Under the pieces are notes generated by a model. That model worked only from the letters and a program-made list of their open reading frames with translations, had not been told where the DNA came from and searched no databases. Below, piece after piece: positions 25,632 to 36,621 of a stretch of 64,000 nucleotides of DNA; positions within the stretch are counted from its first letter, which is position 1, and each line of letters begins with the position of its first letter. Source of the stretch: Limonium bicolor. Its lineage: Eukaryota > Streptophyta > Magnoliopsida > Caryophyllales > Plumbaginaceae. Location of the stretch: contig CM041776.1 in NCBI GenBank assembly GCA_023374045.1, positions 471,685,375-471,749,374 of the forward strand, written 5' to 3'. Both the position numbers and the translations under genes were made by a program.

Positions 25632-25636
25632 CAGAC
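25632..25636. repeat. Target-site duplication of D (right)
   Basis: CAGAC, identical to 11722-11726. E1 LTR sequence resumes here. Confidence 0.97.
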
Positions 25637-26883
25637 GTTGACCAGGGTATAATCAACTGCAACCTACGGTGAACGGTATGGGATTCTTGCAACCTGTTTG
25701 CTACCGGATTACACCGGCTTGTGTGCTATCTGTTGTTGAATTAATGACCAAGATAATTAATGTAAAATGTTGTTTACTCTTGTGCACTGTTGTGTTATTT
25801 TATATGCGTGAATGATGCTAACTATGACGTGTATGTCCCACGCATACAACACTACAATACCAGTGGATTAAATACCTGCGCTTTATTATACCGAGAACTT
25901 GTACTCAAGTCTCTCACTAACTTCACTTCTAAACAAACGTCGTTATCCTAAACGTGATAATTGACAATACACATTGTGTTCTTGATTAACGTCTTTGTAT
26001 GACACCTAACAATTCTATACTACGAGAACGAGGAGCCCAGTTGGATCTGGCCATGCATGCTACAGGAGTTGTACCTGTCTCAGGTCGTCTCCTATTCAAT
26101 TTACGTCGCGACGGGAGTTTTGGGTGCACTATGTCATCCACCGGCTGCGTACTGGAACATTATAAGTGGGGAGGAAGACTTCATTCCTCTCGAGGGTTCG
26201 ATTCCCACCTTTCTAAAGTACAGTAGTTAACTACGTTATCTTCTGTGGGACTAATTACCCAACCTTTCAATTTTAACGAGGTCACTATACCTTCACTATA
26301 TTGACATACTCATTTATACCTGTCAGTCCCACTGTGTGGACCCGACTATTATCAAAGGATTACAGTTCATCTAACTTGACCTTCTGAAGTCTTGTTCTAT
26401 GTGACATTGTTGTCCTTCTATGGATGCTTGATATTATCATGCTATGCTTATTTACAGCTTTATAAATGAACTGCATGTATTCGACAATTAGTTGGTGTGG
26501 CCCAGTAGCCGATGGGCTGCACGTTTTCCATACCGGCAATTATTTTGCTGAGCCATTTCATGGCTAAACAATTCCAGGTACCTGAAGTTGAGAAGATCAC
26601 CACACTGAGTGTAGGTGGGGTAGTCCAAGCTATGGGAGTCTACTACTAGTTATTTGTTTTACTTATTTATTGTACCTTTGAGTTTGATTCCTAGTATCTC
26701 GGGTTGTATTCGTATTTAGACCGTGACTTTTGAGAATTGTATTTGGACTTAGCCTTGTTGGTCACAAGGGTGGCGAACGGCATTGTAATACCGCCCGGTT
26801 ATTGTATTTTATTCCGCTGCAGTTTATGTTTTATTGGGAGTGATCATCGCACAGGTTATTGGATTTCGGGTTGGGGTATTACA
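25637..26883 (+). repeat. E1 3' LTR, second part
   Basis: It continues the LTR interrupted at 11726, matches about 480-1725, and ends in ATTACA at 26883. A G-to-T change at 26224 creates a stop relative to the frame at 841-1146, which argues against that frame being a gene. Confidence 0.93.
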
Positions 26884-26952
26884 TGAGCATGAAAAGTGCT
26901 AATATAATATATGAAATACACCCATAAAACATGCTTATTTCTACACTTATCA
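26884..26952 (-). repeat. A 3' LTR fragment
   Basis: Almost identical to 31416-31485, the start of the A 5' LTR. It begins next to the PPT and is broken after 69 bp by E1. Confidence 0.92.
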
Positions 26953-26970
26953 CACCCCCACACTTATCTT
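26953..26970 (-). other. A polypurine tract
   Basis: The minus strand reads GATAAGTGTGGGGGTG before the LTR. It is preceded by TTGCTTGAGGACAAGCAAA (about 26970-26990), the block that commonly precedes the PPT in plant Athila/Tat elements. B has the same pair. Confidence 0.85.
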
Positions 26971-26990
26971 TTGCTTGTCCTCAAGCAAAT

Positions 26991-28155
26991 CTTTTTGACA
27001 TAATGTTTAAACAAGTTAAAAAGACAATAATCAAGTAAGGAGAGCACAGAAGAGGTAATTGCCAATCTTTTCAGATTTTAAAAGGGTACTAATAACATTA
27101 AATTTCTTAAATATATTTCTCTGTTTCTGAGAATAACCCTGAAGTCCTACAAAAGAAAGAGAAGCAGTACCATGAGAATTCTGCTTTTAACCCTGAGCCA
27201 ATCCACCATTTTCTTTCACATTTCCTTGAACGACAAGGGGCATGAAGTAAAATCTTATTCCATTATACCTTTCAATGCCACATACTCATGATCCATAATG
27301 AAGAAGTTTTTATCATTTTGGTGCAGAATGCATAGATACTTCAATTTTGAAGTTCATTTTTCTTTTACCTCAGACTTTTCTCTCCACCCTTGTAGCGGTT
27401 TTGGGTCTACTATCCCAGATACCGAGTACCTTAGGTAGCTGGGTGATGAAGCACCCCTAAGAACTTAATAACCGAGTGGACGAGGCCTGTTTAGGATCAG
27501 AATATGCCTGTCTGGATCAGAGGAGTACCTTGCCTTGTTCTTTTTCCACCGTTTCATTCCAATTCAAACCCAGGCTCAAAGTTTAAACAAAATTCAAATG
27601 ATAATTTCCTCAGAATTGTTTTGCATTGAGTAAGGAGCAGAGTGGTAATTTTTTTTTGTGTACCCTTTAAACCTGTTAATACCGGCATTACTCCCTCTAT
27701 GGCTCCTTCTTTGATTATTAATCACTTATCAAATTTAAACACAGTGTCGAAAAAGAGGAGAACTTAAGAGCAAGCTTTTGATTATTATCTCTCCCCCACA
27801 CTTGAACCAAAGCAATGCCCTCATTGCATAGAAAAAATTAAAATAACAGGGCATGCAAACTAACTTGGTAATGATCACAAAGCAAAAGCAATATGAAATT
27901 TTGGAAATTTAAAGAGCAGGGTACTCCCCAGAGTTTTGCAGAGTATGTAGAGTAGCTCCCCCACACTTGAGTTCAGCTGTAGGAATGTGCATGATGTTCC
28001 TGTAATGAATATTCTAAACAGCCAGAAGAACTCAAGTTAATTCTCCTCGTCCTCTCTCCTCTCTTTTTTTTTTTTTTTTATTTATAAAAACATATAGAGG
28101 AATAATATGGAAGACAAAACATAAAACAAAAATAGTAGGATAATAAAATTTAACC
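26991..28155 (-). other. A 3' non-coding region
   Basis: AT-rich, with several AAGTGTGGGGGAG-like blocks on the minus strand (about 27780 and 27955) and a long A-run on the minus strand near 28065. No open frame or other feature is recognisable. Confidence 0.6.
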
Positions 28156-28173
28156 ACTGGGTTGCCTCCCAGT
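28156..28173 (-). other. Conserved hairpin in A 3' region
   Basis: The minus strand forms ACTGGG-AGGCAA-CCCAGT, a six-pair stem with a six-base loop, 43 nt after the ORF stop. B has the same loop at 57532-57547 with stem CCGGG/CCCGG. One T-A pair in A is C-G in B, a compensatory change. GGGAGGCAACCC blocks are common in Athila/Tat elements. Confidence 0.75.
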
Positions 28174-28215
28174 AAGCTGCCCGTATTTATAGTCTTTGGC
28201 TAGACTCCCGCTTTG

Positions 28216-29067
28216 TTATCCTGGATCAAAAATAAAAGTAGACAACAGCTTTGCCAGGAAAACGAAGTTAGCTGTAAAAAACAAACCACCTGGATCAAAA
28301 CAAAACGTCACCTCGGCAAATAAAATAGGAAAGTAAATACTCCACAAAACTTGGTGTTTGAGGAGGTACTGCCGGTAACGGAGTTCTAATAGAAGACCAG
28401 GTGGTGATGACTTTTCTTCCTCAAATTGGAGGATGTAAACATCCTTTCCTTGTTGTTGAGGCTTATGGAGGCAGGGTGGAAGTTGATGAGAGACTGGTGG
28501 TATCGGTGTTCCTTCCTCAGATTCGAGGATGTAAATTTCCGCTCCTGGTTGATGAGGCTCAATAGGATAATCCTCCTCTAGCTCGCGGACTGGCTCATAC
28601 AAAATATCGTTACATTTTAATTGCTCCTCTTGTGTTGGGGATGGAGATGGAGGAGAATTGTAACTTTCAGACATTTGCTCCAACTCGGCGTTAGAGAAAA
28701 ATGTCCTGATAAGTTTCTTTATCTCCTCATCAGAACTTGTAGCTTCAATAATATCTGGCTCGAATCAATCTTCGCTCCTTGGAGTCACCACTGGAATCTC
28801 TGCTAGTAGCTTGGTCAGACTCGGGAGAAATGTGTCTGGCCCTTGTGTAGATTGTTGTTCATTCTGATTGAAGTAGTCATATCCCAACTGAGCTTCTTTA
28901 TACTGTGTATTAGCCTGGTCGACTTCGCACAAATGCAGCACTCGATTTGATTGTTGAGGTGGTTGATAATCCTTGACCAACCTTTGATATGAGGATATCT
29001 CCTCTTGCATGTGCGTCCATTCCAAATCGATCAACAATCTTCTCACCTCATCGTAGCCGCTCTCCAT
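28216..29067 (-). pseudogene. A ORF: acidic protein with YIL..EE repeats, one stop
   Basis: From ATG at 29067 (MESGYDEVRR) the frame runs 284 codons to a stop at 28216-28218, with one internal TGA at 28765-28767. It has no CCHC knuckle, protease or RT motif and I do not recognise a domain. It is rich in Glu, Gln, Pro and Ser. It repeats a short motif (EIYILESEE, DVYILQFEEE) and ends TFIFDPG. The matching frame in B ends in the same residues and repeats the same motif, so this is the family's own protein. A Gag-like role is possible but not supported by any motif. Confidence 0.6.
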
Positions 29068-29286
29068 AATCAATAACTATCCTACAAAGACAAAAATAAA
29101 AATACCAAGTAGAATAGAACTAAAAATAGAAAATAAACACAAAAATAAAAATTAACTAAATTGAAAAACAAATAAGAAATAAAACAGAAATACAAGAAAA
29201 TTGCTAAAAGAAATAAGTAAGTAAAATTAAATAAAATTAAATGAAGAGAAAAAGATGAAATAAAAGAAAAACTAAACAGAATTAAA

Positions 29287-29565
29287 TTACTGGAATTTAA
29301 ATGACAAGGGAATTTAAATGACAAGGGAATTTAAATGACAGTAATTTAAATGACAATAATTTAAATGACAGTAAAATAAAGAACTGAATTTAAATGACAG
29401 AAAATTTAAATGACAGAATTTAAATGACAGAAAATTTAAATGACAGAATTTAAATGACAGAAAATTAAATTACTGAAATTTTAAGGACAATGGAAACTTA
29501 AATAACTGGAAAATAAATGACAGGAATTTTAAATGACTGGAAAAATAAATGACTGTAATTAATAC
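29287..29565. repeat. Degenerate tandem repeat AATTTAAATGACAG
   Basis: About 15 copies of a 13-17 bp unit (AATTTAAATGACA plus G, GA or AGGG). It lies between the PBS and ORF of A, the leader of the RNA. Confidence 0.9.
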
Positions 29566-29686
29566 GATATTTAAATTGCTATAAAGATTAAATAACAAAA
29601 AAAAATAGAAACAAAAATTAAAGAGTAGCAAAAGCTAAACAGAAAACTCAATAAAATTAAAAACTATCAATTAACCGTGTCGGAGG

Positions 29687-29704
29687 TCCCCGGCAACGGC
29701 GCCA
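29687..29704 (-). other. A primer-binding site (tRNA-Asp type)
   Basis: The minus strand reads TGGCGCCGTTGCCGGGGA, the PBS usual in Athila/Tat-type elements, six bases after the LTR end. It is identical to the PBS of B. Confidence 0.9.
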
Positions 29705-29710
29705 AAAACT

Positions 29711-31485
29711 TGTTGGAGAAATATGTGACTACTTCTACCACTTAGGCAGTGTACCTATCGTTTTGCGGAATAGTGGATTTGTGGGTTGTCGTACTCTTGG
29801 GGACCTCGCTGTGGATAACTGATAGTGTAGTAAATTGACTGAGATTTCTAGTAAACAGGTTTTATCATTTTTGAAAAGAGTATGATTAAAAACTAACTTA
29901 TAAGACAATAATAAAAATAATTAATCAAAACAGAATAGAAATAGAAATTGTAAATCTTTTTGTTTTTGAAGAAGCATCCTAGGTTGTTCTGCTCACCTAT
30001 TTTATCTAATTATATTGATATAAACTTTCCCACTTTAACAATAAACTCAGGAATCTTAATTAGTTCATTGACCGGTCCTTGTACAATAAACCCAGATTAA
30101 CTTAAACAACAAGCCGCAATTCTTGCCCAAGTCATTATAAATTAATCGTTTTATTACCAATTCCTATTGGAGACAGATTAACCTATAGGCGAGACACGCT
30201 TCTAGTCGTTAACCCGTTTTGACTTCCTTTGTCTAGAACCTTGTCTCAGCAACGCATTTTAACAACAAACTACAAATATCACTTTAATAATTGTACAAGA
30301 AGATTAAAGCGCATTAAGGACAAGAATCAAAATATTGCATAGATAAATTATAGTGGAAAGCTTACATAACACAATTATATCAAATAGGCTCGCTTCCAAC
30401 CCGGGAGGCTAAGGTTATTACTCACGCATAATTATAAAAACAAACATAACAAATAAGATAAACAGACAGAACGAAGAAGAACCAACAAATGCGCAATCGT
30501 CTTCTTCGTTGGTTTTCTGGAAAATAACAGCGTAAGGTTATGGTGGTCGATTATGTTGTGAACGATGGTGAGCTTATATGAACTTCGATGAACTTTGGAT
30601 TTAGGAAGGGATTGTTGAAGAAGATTGAAGGAGCGTGGGTTTTATAGAAGAAAGGAGGAGGAAGAAGACAGGCTGGAACACGCGTGAGGATTTTAAGGAG
30701 TGCGCCGGCGCCTGATATTGCTGATGGGGTAGATAGATAGGTTTGTAGGCGCCTTAAGAAAAATGGGGAAGACGGTCGGCGCGACAATTTTCTGGATCTG
30801 GGTCGCGACAATTTTCTGGATCTGGGTTGCATTTAGACGCGTCCTTGTTTGTATCCTTGCATAAATGGGCGGGCGTCTCTAATTTTCTGTCCTTGGTGTT
30901 GTCCGGTCTTTTTTGGGCGGACGTCTCTCTTCTCTGTCCAGCCTTATTTTATCGGACATGTTTGTCTCTTGTCCGGCCATTTTTGAGCGGACATATTGTG
31001 TCTTCTGTTTGCTGTCCGGCCAAATATCCACGGACATACTTCTGTCCTTGTTTTCCTGTCCTGCCATTTTTCCACGGACGTATGGAGAATTTTGACGTGT
31101 CCCAACCACTGTCCGAACCAGTGTGGTTCGGACGCTTCGATCTTATGCGGAGAAACGCGTCCTTGTTTTGTGTCCTGCCTTTTTTGGGCGGACATGCCAC
31201 AGACGCCCTTTTTGACGTGTTCGGACAGTGGTTCGGACGAAAACTGGTTTGCTTCTAAAATATTCGTTTCAGCTCCGATTTAAGATCCGTTTGCGCCTAT
31301 GCGTTCGTCTCTTCGTCTACTTTGCTCCTAGCTTAGTTTTCCTCATGTTTAACCAATAAATTTGTGAGATAACCAATAAAACATAAACTAGAGGAAAACT
31401 AACCAAAGTGGAGAAATGAGCAAGAAAAGTGCTAATATAATATATGAAATACACCCATAAAACATGCTTATTTCTACACTTATCA
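29711..31485 (-). repeat. A 5' LTR (1775 bp)
   Basis: Starts TGATAAGTGTAG and ends CTCCAACA on the minus strand. The segment around 31260-31400 is homologous to the B LTR around 54650-54830 (GCGCAAACGGATC, ATCGGAGCTGAAACGAA). After it comes the GTCCGGCC/CGGAC array, where B instead has the GACCGACCC array. The part near 30000-30500 includes the GACCGACC-free R/U5 region and short AT-rich DNA. No gene is present. Confidence 0.88.
30880..31250. repeat. GTCCGGCC...CGGACAT palindromic array in A LTR
   Basis: Five to six loose units of about 45-65 bp. Each has a GTCCGGCC- or GTCCTGCC-type half, a T-rich spacer and a GCGGACAT- or ACGGACAT-type half. GTTCGGACAGTGGTTCGGACG follows at the end. Small ORFs here come from the repeats. 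Confidence 0.8.
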
Positions 31486-34400
31486 CAGTCTCACAGACTT
31501 ATGGCGAGTGTCTCGAGTCTTAGTGTCCAGAATCCGTACGGGAGTCTCCACTGATCGCATGGTTTGCTCTAAGGTTAGCCTTGCAGGCTGAAGTACATGA
31601 GACGGATGAGACATATATTTCTTCAACTGGGACACATGAAATATGTCATGTACCTTGCCCAGCTCGGCGGGTAGATCAAGTCTGTAAGCTACCGGGCCTA
31701 TCCGCTCCGCCACCACATAAGGCCCCACATATTTCGGGCTCAACTTGTCATTCTGGCCAAAACGAAACACTCCCTTCATGGGGGATACTCTAAGAAATAC
31801 ATGGTCGCCCACGGCGAACTCCAGGTCACGTCTGCGCACATCTGCGTATGATTTCTGTCTATCCTGAGCTGCCTTCATGTTAGCCCGGATATGGCGTACT
31901 TCTGACTGTACTTGCTCTAGATACTCTGGTCCTATAATGACCGTCTCACTAGACTCATCCCAGCATAAAGGCGTGCGGCATGGTCTACCGTACAAAGCCT
32001 GGAAGGGAGACATCTTGATCGAAGCATGGAAACTGTTGTTGTAGCTAAACTCAATCAGATGTAACTTATCAATCCAGCTGGTTTGAAAGTCAAGTGCACA
32101 TACACGTAACATATCCTCAAGCGTTTGGATGGTGCGCTCACTCTGACCATCAGTCTGCGGGTGGAACGCAGTACTTAGTACTTAGCTTCAGCTCGGTACC
32201 AAGCGCTTCCCGTGTGGATTTCCAGTACCTCGAGAGGAATCTGGTATCCCTGTCAGACACAATCGTTTTCGGTACCCCATGATGTCTTACAATCTCTCTG
32301 TCAAAGAGTTCTGCAAGCTTTGCCACTTTCCAGGTGTCCTTCATCGGTATGAATAGAGCCACCTTGGACAGTCGGTCAACAATAACCCAAATCATATTCA
32401 GACCTCCCCTTGTAGGCGGAAGCCCTACCACGAAGTCCATAGAAATGTCATGGAACTTCCACTCAGGCACTGGCATTGGCTGTACCATACCACCAGGCCG
32501 TCGGTGCTCAAACTTGACCTTCTGGCAAGTGAGACACCTCAACACATAATCATTCACATCTTTCTTCATTCCAGTCCACCAAAAATATCGTTTCATACCT
32601 CTATACATCTTTGAAGCTCCGGGGTGAACCGAAGTAGTAGAACAATGGGATTCACTCAGTATGCGCTCCTTCAGCTCAGCGCTACTCCTCGGAATACACA
32701 GTCGGCCATTAAGCCTAATCAGGTCATCATCGTGGAGTCGGAAGTTGTACTTCTGACCCTCGAATGTGCCATCAATAAGCTTCTGCCTGATCTCCAACAT
32801 ATACTGATCCGACATCTGAGCACTCCGCACCTCTTCAACCAAGCTGGTATGAGAGACTAGCGAATGGAGAGAGTGTGCTCGGCGACTCAATGCGTCAGCT
32901 ACCACATTTGCTTTACCCTCCTTGTACTGTAAATTTATGTCGTAGTCGTTTAAGAACTCGACCCACCTTCTTTGTCTCATGTTCAACTCCTTCTGAGTGA
33001 ACAAGTATTTCAAACTTTTATGATCAGAATAAATTGTCACGCTTACCTCATACAAATGATGTCGCCATATCTTCAAAGCGAAGACAATGGCACCCAATTA
33101 TAAGTCATGGGTAGGGTAGTTCTCTTCGTGCTTCTTCAACTATCGGGAGGCGTATGCCACGACCTTCCCGTGCTGCATCAATACACAACCCATACCTCTG
33201 CCTGATGCGTCGCAGTAGACCTCAAACCCATCTGGACCGTCTGGTATCGTCAGGACTGGTGCAGATGTCAGAGCATCCTTGAGACTCTGGAAAGAACTCT
33301 CACAGTCGACTGTCCACTCGAATGGTGCATCCTTCTTCATTAAGGAAGTCATCGGCTTCGAGACACTGGAGAAGTCCTTCACAAATCTCCTCTAATATCC
33401 TGCCAGACCGAGGAAGCTCCAGATATCGGTAACTGTCTTCGGCCTAGGCCAGGTGCGCACTGCATCTATCTTTGTCGGATCAACAGCGATCCCGGCCTCA
33501 GAAATCGCATGACCAAGAAAGGATACTTGGTTCAACCAAAACTCACACTTAGAAAATTTAGCATACAGCTGATTCTTTCGCAATGTTTGCAACACACTTC
33601 TCAGGTGGCTTTCATGCTCACCCCTGGATTTCGAATACACAAGTATATCATCGATGAAGATTACCACTGACTTGTCCAACTGATCTTGGAACAAGCGGTT
33701 CATTAGGTCCATGAACTTGGCTGGTGCATTGGATAAACCAAACGGCATAACCGTAAACTCATAATGACCGTATCTGGTTCTGAAAGCGGTCTTCTCAATG
33801 TCACTTTCCCGGATAGCAATCTGATGGTAACCGGATCGTAAATCTATCATGGAGAATACTGATGCTCCTTTCAGCTGATCAAATAAATCGTTGATGCGTG
33901 GCAAAGGATAACGGTTCTTCACCGTAACTGCATTCAGCTCTCGATAATCAATACAGAGGCGGAGACTATCGTCCTTCTTCTTCACGAAGAGGACCGGCGC
34001 TCCCCATTGTGAAACACTCGGGCGTATAAACCCCTTGTCGAGTAGGTCTCTCAGTTGTTCCTTGAGCTCTGTCATCTCTGCTGGAGCCATACAGTAGGGC
34101 GCCTTCGCAATTGGTCCGGTGCCCGGAACCAAATCAATCTCAAACTCCACTGCCCGTGCCGGCGGCATGCCCGGCAGTTCCTTAGGAAATACATCAGGAA
34201 ACTCCGACACTACCGGCACATCTGGGCTAAAAGTTGGATCTCTCTCTATGTCCTGAACATAGCAAAGGTACACATCATTCTTTCGTCGCAACTCACGGTA
34301 CATAGCCATGGCGGTGATGATCTAAGTCGAAGGCTCCCTGGGCATCTGGCGGTATGATATAGTAACCCCAGACGGACTCCGAAGAAGCAGACGGTGCTCG

Positions 34401-34776
34401 ACACATAGGATTCTGCCCTTGTACCGCTCCAACCAGTTCATCCCGACAATCACATCAAAACCAAGTCCCTCGAACTCTATCATGTCGATCGGAAACTCTT
34501 CATCTCTGATTCGTACAATAGCATCTCGGTGGTTGCGGGTACACTTGATCCGCTCTTTCGACGGGAGAGTGACTAGAAAGTCAGGCATCTCTTCACCGTC
34601 TTACCCCAGCCTCTTCGCAAAGGATAGCGAGACAAACCTATGTGAGGCTCCGGAGTCGGACAGGATCAATGCGTCCACGCCATTAACTGGAAAGGTACCG
34701 GTGAGGATTGTGCCGCTCTTGCCGGCTTCTGCCTTGTTGCAGACACTCAGTATACCTCCCGTTCCGAGTGCACAGC
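31486..34776 (-). pseudogene. pol: C pol: protease to integrase, several stops, 3' end cut by A
   Basis: It starts at the putative distal acceptor (34776). Protease block SDSGASHRFV (about 34650). RT with the FIDD catalytic block intact (about 33650). RNase H. Integrase HHCC (HPGASKMY ... CLTCQK, about 32620-32500), MDFVVGLPP, and VSDRDTRF near 32240. Nonsense codons occur after the protease core (about 34600), before RT (about 34320), after LGLAGY (about 33390), and twice near 33080-33140. A tandem duplication of seven bases near 32165-32180 shifts the integrase frame just before the block with the catalytic Glu. The frame ends at DTRHKSVRL where A begins. Confidence 0.93.
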
Positions 34777-35841
34777 CTAATTCATTGGCAAACTTATAAG
34801 TATTTGGTAGTAACACGGTTGACATACTTCAAAACAACTCCACCTTATTCATTAACATACTCTTTACACCATAAGTTGGTTTACATTGTAGACATAGCTA
34901 AATATAGCATCCTTAACATACAACTGGCTTAACACATTACATGATTACACAAGGCTTTAAAACTGTCTGAAGGTCAAATTCAAACGTCCAGGCTTCGTGT
35001 GTGTGGCATTGATCACTGTCGAAGGTGTGGTATTCAATTTGATCTTCTTGATACCGTGGTATAGCATCCTTGACTGCCCACCCATGACTAACACATCACC
35101 TGACTTCAACACTAACTTCTTTACGAGATCACCACGCTTCTGCTCGCCGTACATAAACACTGCGGTATCACCAATGGACCAAGACACCACGGGTACTCCC
35201 TTACTTAGAGACTCGGGTGACTCGTCCTTATCTTGGTGTAACCCTAATCGTCCACCTTTCTGGTATAAGTTCACAATACATAAATCTGCTTTAACACTTG
35301 GAATTGGATCCGATTCAACTTGCTGAGCAATTCCCACGGCGTGGTTAACGACCGCAAGGAACTCCTCAGGTATACCTGGTACAGTTGCTCCGTCTTCAGC
35401 TCGCACGTCTTGATATGACTTGGTGTAAGGATTCCAGTCCTTACCCATGCACATCATCTTCAGCTTCATTTTCAATCCACTCGGGTACTCGGGTGTGTAG
35501 AAACCTCCAGGTGCTGCTCCCAGTTCGTTGCATCGTCGGATGATGTGGATTTGCGCTTTGGGTGTCAGGTATCCATTTAAGAGTATCATACCTGGCTGGA
35601 TAACCTGACATTGCTCCATTGGGAATTCGGTGTTGCTAATGGTGGTTTCTTCGGGGTTCGGTGTGGGTGAGATTGGATAGCAAATATTGAAGGTTCCTAA
35701 GTTTTCAAATTACCTAGTTTAGGTGACTTTCACATTATACTTTAACTCTTTACTTACATGGTTGTACATTTTGACTCACTATCACACATGCATGAAATGC
35801 GGTATGCAACCACTTATTTCATTTAACGGTTTAGGCGGTAC
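34777..35841 (-). other. Putative intron 3 of C, containing the AlkB frame
   Basis: Donor CAG|GTACCG follows the gag tail (SEAPGPSS). A proximal acceptor AACTTAG|GAACC at 35697 and a distal acceptor GAATTAG|GCTGTG at 34777 are both phase 1, matching the donor. Unspliced RNA meets a TAA at 35831-35833, so Gag alone would end there. Layout and phases are the same as in E1. Confidence 0.58.
34957..35696 (-). CDS. C AlkB-like 2-oxoglutarate/Fe(II) dioxygenase, open frame
   Basis: The frame is open from the putative acceptor at 35696 to the stop at 34957. An ATG lies at 35619, giving 220 residues, but similarity to E1 extends about 25 codons upstream of that ATG. Counting from it, all family landmarks are present: NLY (117-119), H128 and D130 in GLHQDKDE, H188 in LYHGIK, R212 and R218 in the RLNLTFR motif. 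The GGFY and LKMMC.GKDW blocks resemble plant ALKBH1-like proteins (from memory). The predicted activity is oxidative demethylation of nucleic acid. It lies between gag and protease, in the same place and phase as in E1. Substrate and activity are unknown. Confidence 0.88.
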
Positions 35842-36183
35842 CTGGTCTAGAAGAGGGTCCTGGTGCCTCAGACCGGTCCACCACATTCAGGGCGGCCTTG
35901 CCGGATCCTGACCCCTTCCCCTTCTGGGAATCAATGTTCCTCTGATCGGTGGGTGGCTGGTTAGCCGTCTTCGGGCCATCGGTGGTCGCGGCGGCCTTAC
36001 CCTTCCACTGCCCCTTAGGCCTATAGTTTCTTCCATTCGGGTTTTGGAAGCACTCGTAATCACGATGCCCCATCTTCTTGCAGAATCGGCACTGCACATC
36101 GCTGCCCTTGCAGTCCTTGCCGGGGTAGTCTCCGTTACACCACTTGCAGTAGTAGTGGAGATCGGATCCAGATCCCGCGCTAG

Positions 36184-36266
36184 CTGCTAACACATCACAC
36201 ATTCAGTACACACTTCACATTATAACATCACACACTTAAATTCGATATTCAGAACTAATTAGTTAC
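36184..36266 (-). other. Putative gag intron 2 (C)
   Basis: 83 bp, AAGG|GTAACT ... TTAGCAG|CTAG, phase 1. Exon 2 is open up to the donor and reaches a stop inside the interval; the zinc-knuckle frame resumes after it. Confidence 0.62.
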
Positions 36267-36525
36267 CCTTGAATGGTTGAGAGCGTATGGGCTTAGCCGC
36301 GTATGCGTAGGTGAGCTGTAACGGCTCCTCAGCAGTGGTGGTCTGGGATTGGCCCTTGCCACCCTGTTGCTGTCCTTTCTGGGACTGGGGGTACGGCTTT
36401 TTCTTCCTTCCTCCCCCGTACCCTTGCGTGCTTTGGCCCTCGCTCGTGGCCTTGCGCTTGAGCGCATTCTCCTCGTCCCTCAGACGGACGGTGATCTCTA
36501 CTATAGCAGCGGCATGAAAGCACTC

Positions 36526-36621
36526 CTATATTTAGGGTGTTAGTTATGCCCCGCAAACCGAATTCACAATTACATTCACACATTATATGTACTTATTCAA
36601 ATTACACTGTAGTTCCATTAC
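36526..36621 (-). other. Putative gag intron 1 (C)
   Basis: 96 bp, TTGCAG|GTAATG ... AATATAG|GAGTG. A CTAAC branch-point-like block lies about 20 nt before the acceptor. In-frame stops inside the interval would end Gag unless it is removed. Confidence 0.62.

Larger units (their letters stand above)
1..26883 (+). mobile_element. E1: Tekay-like Ty3/gypsy chromovirus, 5'-truncated by window edge, interrupted by D
   Basis: The element runs from a partial 5' LTR (ends 1725) through PBS, gag, an AlkB frame and pol to a PPT at 8033-8043 and a 3' LTR starting with TG at 8045. That LTR is split by element D and ends with CA at 26883. Position 1 corresponds to about 11255 in the 3' LTR, so roughly 3.2 kb of the 5' LTR lies outside the window. 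The RT, integrase and C-terminal chromodomain-like sequence are of the chromovirus type, and LTRs of several kb fit the Tekay/Del lineage. It is inserted in the 3' LTR of element A. The five bases after it (26884-26888, TGAGC) should be repeated on its unseen left side. The coding part is badly decayed. Confidence 0.93.
26884..31485 (-). mobile_element. A: non-autonomous Athila/Tat-like LTR element
   Basis: On the minus strand: 5' LTR 31485-29711 (starts TGATAAGTG, ends CCAACA), a tRNA-Asp-type PBS, an AT-rich leader with tandem repeats, one acidic ORF, a hairpin, PPT (GTGTGGGGGTG), and the first 69 bp of the 3' LTR, which is cut by E1. No protease, RT or integrase is present, so it is non-autonomous. 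It is inserted in the pol 3' end of C. The flanking CAGTC at 31486-31490 should be repeated outside the window. Element B is a relative. Confidence 0.88.

Noticed and set aside
29082..29324. 80-codon hydrophobic minus ORF
   Set aside because: A-rich leader of element A read in the other sense; low complexity.
30827..31283. Several overlapping ORFs on both strands
   Set aside because: Created by the GTCCGG palindromic array in the A LTR.
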